Below, in pieces: positions 1-13,866 of a DNA stretch of 64,000 nt. The stretch is from Acanthaster planci (taxonomy: Eukaryota > Echinodermata > Asteroidea > Valvatida > Acanthasteridae). The position numbers and the translations under genes were made by a program. Position 1 is the first letter of the stretch. Every line of letters begins with the position of its first letter. The DNA is taken from assembly GCF_001949145.1 (NCBI RefSeq), contig NW_019091369.1, positions 382,347 through 446,346 on the forward strand, written 5' to 3'. The notes below the pieces were generated by a model. It made no database searches and was not told the DNA's origin. It was given only the letters and a program-made list of their open reading frames with translations.

Positions 1-54
<54 letters not shown>
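1..54. repeat. (CT)27 microsatellite
   Basis: Uninterrupted CT dinucleotide repeat that starts at the window edge, so its true length is unknown. Confidence 0.98.
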
Positions 55-57
<3 letters not shown>

Positions 58-270
58 CTCCCTCCAGGCAAAGCAACCAGACGACGCGACGGCTCCCTTG
101 CGTCGTGCCGTCGAGTGGAACCGTCGCCTTCTTTCCATTTCGTTTGTACACACACGTCGTACCGTCGCATCATGCTGTGTTAGATCCTTTCCTTGTTGCA
201 TTTTTTTCGACCTAAACGTCGCCCCTTCCGTCGCCCGTCGCGTCGTGCTGTCGTGCGTCGGGTTATGCGT

Positions 271-317
271 CGTGTCGTGCATCGCGTCACCTGAAGCACG
301 ACGCGACGCACGACACG
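271..317. repeat. CGTCG-rich inverted repeat
   Basis: Arms 271-288 and 300-317 are 18 bp with one mismatch around an 11-nt loop. They lie inside a cryptic CGTCG/CGTGC-rich stretch (about 75-317). An AG-rich tract at about 322-345 follows and complements the CT tract at 1-54, so the whole first 345 bp could fold back on itself. Confidence 0.7.
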
Positions 318-345
318 GGAGGCAAGAGAGAGAGAAAGAGAAATG

Positions 346-3300
346 TTTGTCGTAAATAGTACACCATATTTAAGTCTTTTATTCGTCGCTGGAATCTTTG
401 TCATACGCAGATTTGAATTCCCTCTAATTGTTCTCTCTCGTTGATAGACTTCGTGACGGTAATTTTACAGTTTGGAGCAAACATTCCAGTGGCCTGTATG
501 AAATCCGTTGTCTTTAACACTTCACATGGATGAGAGCGGTGAAAAACTTCAGAAGCTTTTGTCAAAGTTCCCCCAATATTATGGACATTTCCATTCCATG
601 GAAACCAAGAAGGGATTGAATACTTTTGAAATGGCAATAGGCGATTGGAAGTGAGTGTGAGTGGTTTTGACATGAACGTGTAAGATATCACAGTCTATAT
701 GGCACATTCCTTTGTCAAGGGCGGATCCAGAGCCAAATTTACCCGAAGGGAGCAATGCTTCTTGGAAAATGGAAACATTTGACATCTTCTTCATGTAATC
801 TTAATGGTCTTCCTCAGGTGGATTTTGTTTAATTTTAGATTTGGAAGATGTCCCCTCTCTTTGTTTTAAAACACCCAAAATCGCCACTTTGTGGGAGGGG
901 CGATGTTTTGTCCCCCCCTCCCATCCCGGATCATTTGATATCTGTGTACCGAACCTTGGAGGTGAGATTCGGTAAAGGTATCCATTTTGGGTGGTGGGTT
1001 TCAGCGAAACCCCGTATCTAGAGTGCCAGCCAGCCCCCCTGCCATTGTTCGCTGGTGTCCCGTCCTCTCTTGACATTTCTGACACCCCCCCATGCGGTTG
1101 GGATCTGGAACGAAATCATGCCAACAACAAGGTATATCGCTGGCATATCGTGATCGTGAGTGATTTGTCGTGATGGATTTAGGGGTACGTGCACGCAGCG
1201 AGATAGGAGAACCGCACTTGAAATGACACAACCCGTCACCAATTCGGGGGGGGGGTGTTACCATCAGTGTGGTTTCTCCTGGCGCACTGTACTTTTGTCT
1301 GGTCGAGTTCGGCGGGGTGTCCCTCAGAAAGATTCGGGTGATGGGGGGAAAAACTTCAAAGCCACCGACACACAATCGAACATCCAAAATGAAGTGAGCA
1401 TCACCCTCCAGCACCTATCTGCAATTATCAGGCGATACGCCGCGTGGGGTGCGGACAGCTACAAAGGCTGATCGCCCATCGAGAGACCCGCGCACAGTAT
1501 TGACACAGATAAAGCTGTTGGCTCAGCATGTTTGATTTATGTTTTATGCAAATATATTCATCAAAGCTATTATGTGTCTTTCCATGTGTCAAGTTCGAAG
1601 TAGGCACTTTAGACTCCAGATAAGCGCGCGTCGCCTCGGTCCACAACACATGGGGATAACAAAAACAACAGTCCACAAACGTCACAGAAATGTCGGTACA
1701 AAAATCACCTCGTTCATAACGTCTGTTTCCTTTGGCACTCAACACGGAATAGAAATTATCAAAACTTATTCCTATTTTCGACGCATGGTTGTCAGTCTGA
1801 GAGAGAAAAAAGAATCCCATGCCAGATATCGATTAGAGTTTGTACTGTATAACACCAAAGTCTAAGATTAGATACGCAGGCCTAGTTATCTTCGAAGGCT
1901 TCCTTTTCTACATGGATCTTAATTCCAACGACTGATCCGGTTTAAAGATGAATTGGTGCCCTATTCAGATATTGTTTTTACGTTACGTTCATTTAGGTTC
2001 GTTTGTTTTTAAGTCGGTTACTGGAATAAAATGCTATGTTTGTTGAATGAATTAACTCCATCAGGCTAGGGACAGCATCAAGTAAGTTTTGATTTGTGTT
2101 TCTAATCCATCAGTTCACGTTCATGCTGCATTTGGACTTACATAGCAAATCTCTCAGTCTCCCTGGAATGCTTGCTGGATCTTGTGCGTTGGTTGGTTGA
2201 TTGATTTGCCTACTCGTTAGCCTCTCTGTTTTTTGTTTATTGGCTAGCTTGTTTACTTGTGTGTTTGGTATTTATACGCAGTCTTGAAGGTATCTGTTAC
2301 ATTTTTCATGATCAGTTCTCTCTTGTATGTACATTGCGTTCTGATCTGTGTTCAGAGCACATTGGTTTCTCACCAGATCGATTTCCACACATGACACCAG
2401 ACTTAGCGCATACATTTATTATAAATGTCCCTGCACATTAGTTTGGAGATTCTCCACACAATAAGCCATAAACTGGTCTTTAAATTGTACCCAACTTCGA
2501 CATTTAATGTTGTTGCGAACCAGTTGAACTTTTGGAGTCACTTGACTTGTTTGTTCTTTTGTCAGACTCTGCGTTGTCACGACCCCTATCAAAAGTCGTT
2601 GGCGTTTGACCATCTCTCTGATAACTGTTTACATTCCTACATGTTTATTATCTCCCTTCGTTACTAAAGGATACTGCGTCCCACGCTCCTGTTAATTTGT
2701 AGAACTGTTTGGTCTTTTCACGCATTTTCGAACTGAATCTGCTCGTTGTCTTCACGGGGTACCGCAACTTCCAGCTTCCAGCTTTTTCCCCCTCTGATTA
2801 TAGTACTGGAGGTTGCGACAAAGAATAAACAACCTGATAATGTCCATTTAATTGTTCAAAGTGTTTAATAAATCACTTACGTCACCATAGAAAGACAAGG
2901 TAGAACTTAAAGCGCTCGAAATATGTACATTATTTACAAAACACTCCGGGCTGAAACAGTATAAAGACGCAACTTTAAAGACACAAAATGATACACCATT
3001 GAAACATTATCCTCGACCTTCAAAAACCACGGCCATGAGCAGTATGGAAACATTGATTTTTTTCTACCAAGGAATTTTGCTAGCTCCTTGGCCGAGAAAC
3101 AAAAATCTTCATACGGTAACCACTACTTTCCACATTCTGGACAGTTTCTACATAGGACTGTTAGGAATTAAGTAAATAATTGGAGATTTGTACTCTTTCA
3201 CTGTCTAAGGAGATACTTTTTAATAAATTAAATATTACATCAAAAATAAAGCACGCGTTCTACTCTTCAGATGTTCGAATAAGTGACGTGATTCTCTCTT

Positions 3301-5192
3301 TAAGTTCAAGATGTCAGAGAAGATGAGTTTGGAAATCACAGCTTGAGGGAGGGTCAACTCACAGCTCAAATACCACTGGGATCAAGGATTTTTCATTTAA
3401 AGAAAATTATTCTCCAAACAATAACCTAACTTCTCCTTTAAGCACATACATGTAATTCCCCTTATACTCAAAATCGTAATTCAATTTTCCATTAGTTCCA
3501 AACAGTGTGAGCCATGTGCTGTCACCTGACACAAAGCCAATGGAAAGTTTCATCCTTTTCACCCCTAGTATGGTGGCAGGTTATTAACTTTCGAATACAC
3601 TTCGTTAAGGTATGTTTGGGCCGAGAATCTTCGCCACAACTGCACCATACTCAAGATGCGAGACTGCCGAAGAGGGTTCGTCATGAGTAGCTATCACTCA
3701 ATGTAAATTGACGTCGTGATGCATTGAACTTTGTTTCCACAAGGTTCGAGTTGGGTCTCGAACGGCAATTGACTTTAGGTATTTAAAAATCGTTAAAAAT
3801 TACTGCTGGCTAAACTTTAAATCATTTATACACTGCAATCGGATTTTTAAATTTAGAGTTCAGGTTTTTGAGATGTAGGTTTCAAGAGGATTGATAAAGA
3901 CATAAACGCAAAAATGTCACAAATCCAATTTTACTTTTGTGAGGAATAGCCTATGTTGAAGTATAGACAGGCAAAGAACACAGTTTTAGGGTTGGGGCCA
4001 TTTGGTTTTAGGGGTGGCAAATGTGAGTTTTTAATGCGACCTTGTTGACCTTTCTGAGAAAGGAAGAGAAATTACATAGTCCAAATCATCGCCCTTCATT
4101 ACACGCACAAAAGTTGCCTCTCTTTGCGCATGGTCCTGTCCCCTACCATAGCGCTACAAATATGCCCCTACCCTCCCGGATCTGCAAACGTCGACAGGCT
4201 GTGTGAACGATGGCCGGATCACGTGTTACCCTCAAAACACACGCAGCTGTTGTGGGGCGGGATGTCTCTTTGGGCAAAGACATAACACTCTTGACCTTCC
4301 ACGAGACGTGGGACCAGTGACCGGCCGTGAGCCTCGCGCAGGTTCAGGCGGCAGCTGTGAGCCTTCAGCATCTGACTTGGGCCCATCGCGCAGTGCAGGT
4401 TGCGCCTATCTATTGTTGGTGGGGGGGGGTTTCATCCAAACTGTAGTCAGTTTGCACGTCATCAGACTTTATTATAAACGCAAAATTAATAAAATCAAGG
4501 GCTACGTTGTCCCATGTGTCCAATTTAGAAAATAAAAAATGATTCCCTGGTTTATACTGCGTGAAAGCCCATCCAGACGCGTTTCTATTCGTATAGATTC
4601 TTGGAGGAACTTTACGTCTTTGATACCAATTTGTCAGACGGTGCACTATAAATCTGCACAAATGTAGAAGAAGCTCAGAGTACGTAAGATTGGGCTCTGC
4701 ACAGCTGAAGAACAGTTGTAAAACTGTGGCTTGATAAAGTGTCCTCCGCAGGGATGTTTTGGGAAATTCACTGAAAAAGAAAGAATCTTTAAAATGCAAC
4801 TTGGAATTGCTCTACATTTTGGTCAATGCATTCAGCTTGAAGAAAAGGCTTTCGAAATGACACCATTAGCACGACAACCTACACCGTTAACACCAATATC
4901 AAAGCAGTTCATTTGACTGAGCAGGAGCGACAGCAAACGTGCACTGACTAGGAGTTAATACGGCAAATGGGGGCGTAGCCGTTAGGCGATAATTACAATT
5001 TTTTAATTGGTCTTCAGGGATCTGACCTGTTGACCTCTTCCTGCCAAGTGCTGAGGTTGCCAAAATGCATTCACTGAGCAGACTTGAGTACTGTTAGGCA
5101 GCGTATACTGGGTGTAAACTCCCTACAGCCTCAAGAGATTACGCCAAGCCTCTTGATATCAACCGTTCGGATCTCTTTCCAAGATTCTGGAA
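346..5192. other. Non-coding 3' flank of Hox gene A
   Basis: No gene recognised. The part nearest 5192 should include the gene A 3' UTR. A G run at 1246-1255 and G/C-rich, stop-poor DNA at about 720-1450 may be an old repeat fragment. The rest is AT-rich sequence without clear structure. Confidence 0.6.
4468..4473 (-). terminator. Candidate poly(A) signal for Hox gene A
   Basis: TTTATT on the plus strand, so AATAAA on the transcript strand, about 720 bp after the stop codon. It is the first canonical hexamer I find downstream. A variant ATTAAA (TTTAAT on plus) at 5002-5007 is closer and could be used instead. Confidence 0.3.
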
Positions 5193-5518
5193 TCATTTGT
5201 CCCCGACACCGTGGACGTTCCCCCTCTCCTCGGCCCCGGGGATCCGGGCCGTCACGCCGCCCAGTTCCGCCTCGCTCTTCTCCCCTTCCGGCGAGCCCGT
5301 CCCTTCCTTCTTGTTCTCCTTCTTGTACTTCATGCGACGGTTCTGGAACCAGATCTTGATCTGGCGCTCGGTTAGGGCGAGTTGGTGGGAGAGCTCGATG
5401 CGCCGCCGTCGCGTCAGGTAGCGGTTGTAGTGGAACTCCTTCTCCAGCTCCAGGGTCTGGTAACGCGTGTACGTCTGGCGGCAGCGCTTACGGCCCACGT
5501 CCATGCCGGCAACAGTGC
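5193..5518 (-). CDS. Hox7: Central-class Hox gene A (likely Hox7), exon 2 with homeodomain
   Basis: Second and last coding exon, residues 170-277, stop TGA at 5193-5195. The acceptor is a pyrimidine-rich tract ending GTGCTGCAG just before 5518. The homeodomain occupies residues 179-238 (5313-5492). It starts [20 protein letters not shown], and helix 3 holds the invariant WFQNRR with Gln50 and Asn51, which contact TAAT-type sites. [10 protein letters not shown] and the arm place it in the Antp-like central group. Unusual residues are Cys4 (normally Gly), Leu34 with SHQ at 35-37, Ala39, and Tyr56 in RRMKYKKE where central Hox proteins usually have Trp. The 39-residue tail is charged (Glu, Lys, Gly) but has no long acidic run. 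Full protein 277 aa, a normal Hox length. Homeobox identity is certain; paralogue number is inference. Confidence 0.96.
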
Positions 5519-8500
5519 CTGCAGCACGACAAAAAAAATATCAAATTCATAAGCTAAGTCTGCAGGAAAAAAGTGAACAGCGAATTACTGTGCGACAGCA
5601 GAGGAAAACAAACGCATAGATTATCAGGGCACCTATATAACAAGGTGAATAGGACAGTTCCAAACTTCTCTATTTCAACTCTATCCAGTCACCTCAACAA
5701 GAAACGTCCGCAGTGAGGTTTATTCTGGGCAAATCTTGACCTGCAACGGGTCACTCGTAACTGTCACTTGGGATTTCGATATCCTTCAAAACAACTTCAA
5801 ACCTCCTTGGAATAGGCGAGGTGTCTTTCTACTTTCTAGCTGTACGGGCAGTCGTATATAGGCTCAGTTCTGCTCCACAACCCCATCTAAACTTATCTGG
5901 ACTATTTTGGAGGATTTTAGATATTATTTGACATGTGGCAATCTTATGTTCGAATTCCGCGTCTCCCTCATCAGTAATGTCGCATCCGACAAACGAAGGT
6001 TTGGTGATACACGAATAAAGTTAGGGGGGGTCACCTCGGATGAACTAAAAGATTTTGGGAGACCCATATCCTCGGACCTGAATAGCACAGAGAGCGGACA
6101 GGCGCCAGGCTCCGCAGCCCAGCGACTCCGGACACGTAATGGATATCCAGCGCTCCGTCCAGATTGGGTTGTCACAGGAGGACCCCACACAAAGACTCTT
6201 CGAATTTAGGATCAAGGGATTACATCTCAAAGCAACAATAGATGTTTACGGTAGAAGCTTGTACTATATAAAGGCATGTGTCGTCTGCCATATTCCATGG
6301 GTCGTTTAAAGGGCGAAACGAACACTGGTGAATAAGTGTGCGTTGATGATGTTTTCATCCCATGAAATGCATCTAAAACATTGTACAGATTAGTTTTTTC
6401 CATTATGCACCAAATTCCGTTTTCCATGAGTTTCGTTTGTTGACCAAAATGGCTGTCAAAGAGGCCGCAAATTATACTAACAACAAAGTCGTCCGTGCGT
6501 CGTGACTACAATACGACAGCTGATGGGACACAACAAACGTTTAATAAGAAATACCTATGCTGGTCAGCTGTTTAAAACCATTCACTTTCAGAAAGGGTCA
6601 AAATATTTATAGCTGTCTTGCCATTATCTCTGTTTTCAGTTGGAACTATACTGCTCCGCTACGTTAGGGATAAAGTTTTCTAAACCACTGTTTTGTATTT
6701 TTGTTACTCTGTAGACTAGTGCTGTAAGATTTTGTCATCTAAGAAGTAACTGGTAAAAAATTATAGGGTAGTGGATAAAACTTAATTAACCTCAAACTTA
6801 ATCCCTTAGTTATTTCACCTCCCGACCAGGTAAAGCCTTTGTTTTATTGACACCGAGCAAATCTTATTCTGCTCGTTTATAACAAATGCTATATGCTGCC
6901 CAGCTTAGTATGGGACTGACCGGCACTTTTTGTTAATGGGATTTTTCGCTCATGCAACCTGCGGTAGATGACAACATCACAGGTGGATTGAAACAACCGT
7001 GTGGAATTATTAAAAGTCTAGGAGGGTGCATTTATCAACCCTGGTCAGTGTTCTTCGATTCATACCGCTTGATTGATTGTCTCAGCTCGATGACTTGTTG
7101 TGCGGGCATTTACCGATGAACAACCTTTATGAATGACATTTATTTTGAGCAGACATGTCATTGTCACTGCTTCATCATTGCTAACCAGTTTAACGAAGAG
7201 GATGCATCTTTCGAGGAAGAACTGGTTAGTTTGCTCTGTAACTGTGGTCTTTTCTTAGGCTCCGTATTTAAATAGCCTCTGATTTACCTAAAAGACTCCA
7301 GAAACGATTAAAAAAATTCGTCATAGATAGTTGGAAAACTGCCCCTTTCAGTTAAAGCTTGCGCCCCGTGGAAATATGCAATTAGGGTACCAATCTCAAC
7401 ATGGGTACCAGTCTCCACATGGCTGCTGAATCTGAACGCAGAGCGGAATTTATCCTCAATGGACTTTATTAAGAAAAAAAAGAGGAAAAATGGGCAAATA
7501 ACCTTCTTCTATTAATATTAGCGTGTCACATGGAAAGTTTCACCTAACGGTGGGAGTTGCACCCCCACCCCTTCCACTTCAGTGTTCAGATACAATTATG
7601 GATCGAAACATTGGCTTGAGGCTCTTAAATTTATTCTCAAATTGCCTCTGAATGTGAGAAAGTATCGTCGATTTCACTACATTTCAGGTCAGGAGCACCA
7701 CAACACATAGGCCTATACCCCGTTTCTGACCATTTCCTAAAGGCCAAAACCAGCCTCTGCACCACGACAATTTGGAGAATACTGGCCTCATGTTGACTTC
7801 GAGTGGTCTTGTTTTAAAATTTAGGTCAGTTTTCGGGTGGGAGTGTGATTGACCTCAAAGCGTTCTGTGAACGTGGCTTGCATACACTGCATGTGCTAGA
7901 CTGCTGATTAAGTTTCATACGATTCCCTATATGAGTGCAAATCCCTAAAACGAACACAAGTGACATGTGTGAAAGGTACGCTATAAAGCCTAACTAGCAA
8001 CAAGTAACACTGAAATTATTCAACTATTAAACAAAAATTAAATTCTAGTAAAAAAGATAGAATTGTTGTAAACTATTGTTTGCCTTTACGTCACCTATCA
8101 CCCAGTCGTTTTCATTGCAAATGAAATTTTATGGAAGTGCAGCCCCTGTTAGCTTGCTTTACCCGCCATTCACAATTGTCTAGAGTTTATAGTAACTTGA
8201 AAAAACCACATGACATGAACTACCAGCAACAACACCAGAACCTGGTTTGGGTCTTGTTTTAGAAACTTGGCACAGATAACAGAGCCCAGTAACCACTGGC
8301 AAAACAACGGGAAGCACAAGGCGTCACAGGCCGGTCTGTCTGCCCCGCTACCAACGGGAAATACCGGCGTAAGACTCCGGTGTCTCACCCCTCATCGGAA
8401 ACGACATCTTGGTCAAGTTTACACCATGAGATAGTAAGTCAGGATATGCAATATTGATTACCGGACGATTGACTGGAATTCGTTTGTATCTACCGGTGGA

Positions 8501-11500
8501 GGCTCCGTCGTGCGGATGTCATACACAGTGCTGTTGGTCAGGACACGGACTGGCAAGTGAACCACGGGGTTTTTTTTGAGGGAGTGATTTGCTTCCCATA
8601 GGTGCAGACCGTGAACATTGGCAAAGGCTCGAAATGAAATGGAAAAGATTGAGTGAAATGGGGTACATGCAACCTGCTATCCATCCATCGTTCAACAAAA
8701 ACACACGTGTAGTACGTGTACCGGTATACAGTAATCCTTTGTGGGGCAGAACGGTGCTGTGTAGCCAAAATATTGGCACTGTTTACTTAAAGTATCATAA
8801 CGCTAAAACAGAGCAAAGAAGGGACCCCCTAAAAAACCCCTCTTCGTTGATTTAAAGGTAGATTATCACAGCTTTCAGTGCGGTTCTCCCGTTGTTCAAT
8901 TTGTGATTGCTATGAATTAAGGCTTTAATTTCATGTGCAATAATTTAATAGTACCATACTATCTCGATCAATCCGTTAATTGTACGTAATCACACAAGTT
9001 CAGCCACTGAACAGGACCAAATTTAGGCATGTATTACAAACCGAACACTTTCAAAAGCAAAAAAAAAAGAACCAAAGAACAAAAAAAAAAATATCCCATC
9101 CTTTAGGGTCACACACAATTTGATCAGTTCCAGACTAAAGACAGTGAATGACACAAAACTCAAGTTCTGCCCTCCTTCTTAACAAGCCTTTGGCTTTGTT
9201 GAAGATTCAAATCACATACGCTGGCGGTATTTTAAAAAAAAAACACACGAAATGTCTGAACGGGCGACAAAAAGTAGACTACTTGACATGACACGCAACA
9301 GAAGACCTTGTTCAGTAGGAATGATATATTCATCTGAAATGATACTAAACCGTTCGACTGGCACCTCCAAGCAAGAAAATTCAGGTCTGTATGTCGCCTT
9401 CACCGTCCGCAAGCGGTTTCCAAGGCATTAGGAAGCTCGGCACAATTTACGGACCGATCCGATTTTCCGGACGTGGCGCCAAATCTGAGCGTTTAGCGCG
9501 CGGGCGACTGCCCAGTAATAATCACCGAAAACCCTGCGACGTTTGTTTTATGGCAGTGGTCAAGTAAACACTTCAGGAGTTGTGCAACAGTCTGTCTGAA
9601 GTGCCCAGCCGAACTCTGTCTGAGTGATAGGGGTATGGGAAGGCTAGTTGTCAGACTATACACAAGTGACGCTCTCAATGACCCAGTTTTGAAACCCTGT
9701 TCTAACTCTAGTAAGGCTTTTATTCTTACTCTCAACAGCACGGAGAATGTTGATGAGTTACCATCCAAAACAATGACGTGTACTGAGTATGATTGCCAAC
9801 GAAGCAAATTACAAGTACATTTACTACTATCTTTTAATAAGCCTGTCTAACGGTCAGATCAAACAATTCTGTTCGCCTAGCAGTCACCAGCCATGGGATA
9901 GAAAGTAAATACGATTAGGTCTTCATCGTTTTCTTCAAATAATGGAAGCTTGACTCTGATGCAATTCTTCCTGAGAGGACTTAGGCGGGGGCGTAGTACG
10001 CCCCCGTATGCAAGTTAAGAGGTACGCCCGGCGTACCTCTTAACTTGCTCTTAATCTATAACCCATTTGGAAAAGATTACTCGAAGGGAAGACACAATGT
10101 TCATAAGGACTGTTCTATCCGTTCCACATTTCCTTTGGAGAGGGAAGGACATTGGCCTTACAAGGTATTAACCGAGTATAGCACTAACCATTTCCCACTT
10201 TCGTACCCAACATTTGTAGTTGGAGGGTGGGCGGTGGTTGGGACCGGAATTTCCCCCCCCCACTACACTGAAGCCTCCCCCACCCCGGTTGCGCCGCGGG
10301 GACTGGGAAGAATACGGCTATACCCGAGTTCAGCTAGTGTAGATTCAGGTGTATGTGTACGTTGTATCTCGGTTTTTCAGGATTTTTTTTATTTTAATTA
10401 AAAATCTCTGGGGACTCAAGCTCCCCCCCCCCGGAATCACAGCTATTATCACTAGCATTCGGCAATCCTGCTGCATGCGGGGAATCTTGAGTTTTTTTTC
10501 TTTTTGGACAGCGTTTACTGACGCCCTCTGTGTTCCATGGTCTAGGTTCCAGTCGTTCTGTGCGCCAGAGCCTGTTTCTTCTTTGTGCGAACGCGAGAAG
10601 CAAAGCGAGCTGAAGTGACGACGTCAACGGCGATGTTAGCTACCAATTCCCCTATACTTCAATTTCCTCAACAGATTGCAGTAATTCTGCTTATACATGT
10701 TTATTACTCGCTCAGGGTCTCTAAACTGTGTTGAACTATTTTTATTTAAAGGCCAAAGGTCGGTATCAGACTGGTAACCGTTCCTGTACTTCGTTTCTTT
10801 ATCGAGCATACAGAAACATGCTAGATAGCCTTTTTAAAATTCAAACTGTAAATAAGCACGGGTGTACATTGTGTTCGCTTCAGCCACTGGTGTACCTCGT
10901 TTCTTATTTCCTAATAGTCAGAAAAAAACGTAATCCACACTCGATGTAAGTTACATGTACATGTAGTGAAGTTCGTCTTCGTGTATATATTCATTTTATG
11001 CATACTATTACAAACGAGAATGGGTAATATATAATTCTATTTACAGTAATACCGAGCCGGATATCTTTCAAAGTGGAGCCGCAGTCGACAAGCTGCCGGT
11101 TTAAGCATAAGCGCAGTAGCTAAAGTCTCCACTCGACAGCCGACTTATCCTTCAATCATGAAGTTGATATGCGTTTGACAAACTCGAGGCGGGCCAAGAG
11201 CTGGCTTCCGTAAATCACTGTTTATATAACATGGGTATTTATTGTGGTGATGAGCTAAACCACACCCGGACAAAAATATCCGGTCAGGGCGAACAATGAA
11301 GTGGTAAAAGGAGCATATGTAAACATAGGTGGGGGGGGGGAGACGCAGACCCTCAGCAGTATCGGGTCTATCAAGGATGTGCATTACAGAATAGCAATCA
11401 CTTTTGGTTTATGCATTTCGATGAGACAACTTTATGACGAGTTTGGCGAGCTTTATTTAAATGTGAACACTTCAAATAACTCTCAAGCACACGCTGCGTC

Positions 11501-13866
11501 GCGTTTAACAAACCGCGAAAAAAATTCAGATATTAACTTGTCCTAGAAATGCGCTCATGTATCGGAGATGTGTGTGAAGGCATGATCAAAATGGTTGTCA
11601 ATTAAAGTGGGATAATTAATATGTACACGTCTACAACTTACACAGTAATTATGACAACCAAGAATCTGTTCCTCTGCGCTGATTAAATTACAGGTTGGCT
11701 ACCAACTAGAACAACGGTATAGTTTCTCGCCATTCGCTTTTGACCTTTTTGTCCAAATTTCTTCAAGAGTGGATTACAATAGTTGGCTTCTCTTCCAGCT
11801 TAAAGAAATTGTAGCCATTCGACAATGATGTAACAAAGACTTCATAGAATAAAGGAAAAATACATTTTGTTAAATCAGACATGAAAATTAAAATTATTTC
11901 ACCATTTAAGATCACTTTGATCGCAATCCAATTTCTACAGTACTCGACCCCAACGCTCTGACGGTTGCAAAATGATCTTGACCCGCTACAATAAACATTT
12001 CGACACTATTATTGGGTCTCTGTTACAGATGATAAAAAATGTAACAACCATTACCGGCCAATAGTGAACCTCTTTGCGAGCACTTGTATGCTGCAAGTTA
12101 ACCAACTGCAGTCGCATTGTTCACCGAGTAATAAATCGCAAAATAACATGGCATGCAGAATTTTGCGGAAGGATTTTTTCGGACAAGATCAGTGTAATTA
12201 TAACGATGTGATCCGCAGTTTCTAATTACTAAGACGACGAAGCAATGGACCGCGTTACGAGCAAATCACTTGTCGTAAATTTACTCACAATGGTCTCGTC
12301 TGTCGGTTTTACCCATCAATATCAGTCACGGAAAAGGTTACTTCGACCATCCTCACTTCTTGTGCCGAGTTGATACCGTGATTAAGATATTATAGTAACA
12401 TTAATTTTTTTTCAACTATCTGTCGTTGCACTAACGTCGTTAGATATTTCAATGTTTTTGATAAACTGTTCATGCTTATCTTTCAAGAAAGGGCAAATGG
12501 TGCGAAGCAATTTCCAAGTTGGACTTACTGGGGTGATTAGATTTCTTCCTTGTCTGATTGACTACACTGCAGGTAATGAGGGAAATAAATTAGGGCACTA
12601 CATGTATAGGAAAAAAATGAAGTCTCGTCTCATCTTCACTTTCAAGCACAGGTTGATTTGGACAATTTGTGGTACATGCCGATCAAACGTAGAGAGCCAA
12701 CTGCACCAACCAAGCCCCTTGTACGCCTTGAAATCTCCAGCCGTATTTCCATCACTCAGGCCGGTACTATGCAGTTGCTGGCGGCCTCGGGGTTAATCAT
12801 CTGTTATTTTTATGGAGTCGTAAAAAAGGCAAAACTGCCCTACGCGTAGAGGGCTGTCGACGGTGGATGGGGTTGCACTACACGGGTGTGCATGCAATAG
12901 AGACGGAGCGCACCACCAGCGCCAATGCCCACCCACGAGAAGGGGAGCACATTCATCACTCCTCGCGTATTTTCAGCGGGATTTGTCACTAGACAGGCCG
13001 CGTGACCTCTCTTAATCCAATTTCCCCGAGTGGCATTTTCTTTTTGCTTGGACGTCAAACATTTTGACTTTGTCCTCTGAATAAATTCGGCGCGATCATC
13101 ACTTCATCGATACATAACAAAATCTATCAACGGATAAAAGCGACCTTTCTTTTCAAACCGAAGGAATTTCTAGCCAGGGTCTACTATGTTATACATTTGC
13201 GCATTAATTAATTCTTCATGACAGGAGTATGGATAGAAAGTGGATCACGTAGTGAGAGTTGGCACAAGATTCAGGTCATAGGGTAAGAGTCCAGACCTAA
13301 TTAAGCGATATGAAGGATTATTGGGAAGTTTAACTACACCGAAAGATTGCTAGTTGGTGAGAGCTTAAAAGAACATGTGAATCAATCTTATTAATATACT
13401 CGCAGCATATGAGATAAAATGTTACAGTCCACTTTAAATTGATGCATTTTTGCTGTAATTGTCGCTTTGCCGTAGAGTACCACATTCGATCAGATGTGTA
13501 TGTGAAGCATGCGCACCACAACTTAATAAAGTGAACTCGGAGCATTGAGTAGAGGGTCCGTGTCTATACATGTAGATAGTCCATAGTTGATGTTGGAAAA
13601 CCCTGGCAAGTTGTCCAGGATCAGTTTGTCTTAAGTCGAACCATGCAGCCATACTGAACCGAATTATCGACACCTTTGAAAGCAATGAGTTGCTGGCACA
13701 CGGAGAACAAATACATCGTCAATCAAATCTTTAAGAAATGATGCTTGTCTACAAATGTGTTTCCTTAATCTTAGTTAGGATCTTAATTTTCTGACATAGG
13801 CCTCTGTTCGCAACACTGTAAACATCAGTTTACAACTTCGAGAGTGCAATGATGAAAAACACCCAC
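5519..13866 (-). other. Intron of Hox gene A
   Basis: Single 8,348-bp phase-1 intron between hexapeptide and homeodomain exons, with GT and AG ends on the minus strand. I see no exon-like conserved coding segment in it. It contains two adjacent palindromes at 9986-10048, two C runs at 10253 and 10423, a CTCF-like motif at 10521 and a TAGGCCTA at 7708. The position of the intron, between YPWM-type motif and homeodomain, is the ancestral one for Hox genes. Confidence 0.85.
9986..10048. repeat. Two adjacent perfect palindromes
   Basis: First hairpin: arms 9986-9995 and 9997-10006, 10 bp perfect, centre 1 nt. Second hairpin: arms 10010-10028 and 10030-10048, 19 bp perfect, centre 1 nt. Only three bases separate them, and both contain a GGCGTA/TACGCC core. 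They lie in the intron of gene A. Confidence 0.95.

Noticed and set aside
3735-3770. GGTTCGAG, a tRNA B-box-like sequence
   Set aside because: No matching A box or cloverleaf could be drawn; similar GGTTCAAG matches near 33240 and 33560 fail in the same way.
13775-13866. Continuation of gene A exon 1 past FPWMNVA
   Set aside because: The frame runs on 30 codons without similarity, while a good donor at 13866 joins in frame to the homeodomain exon.
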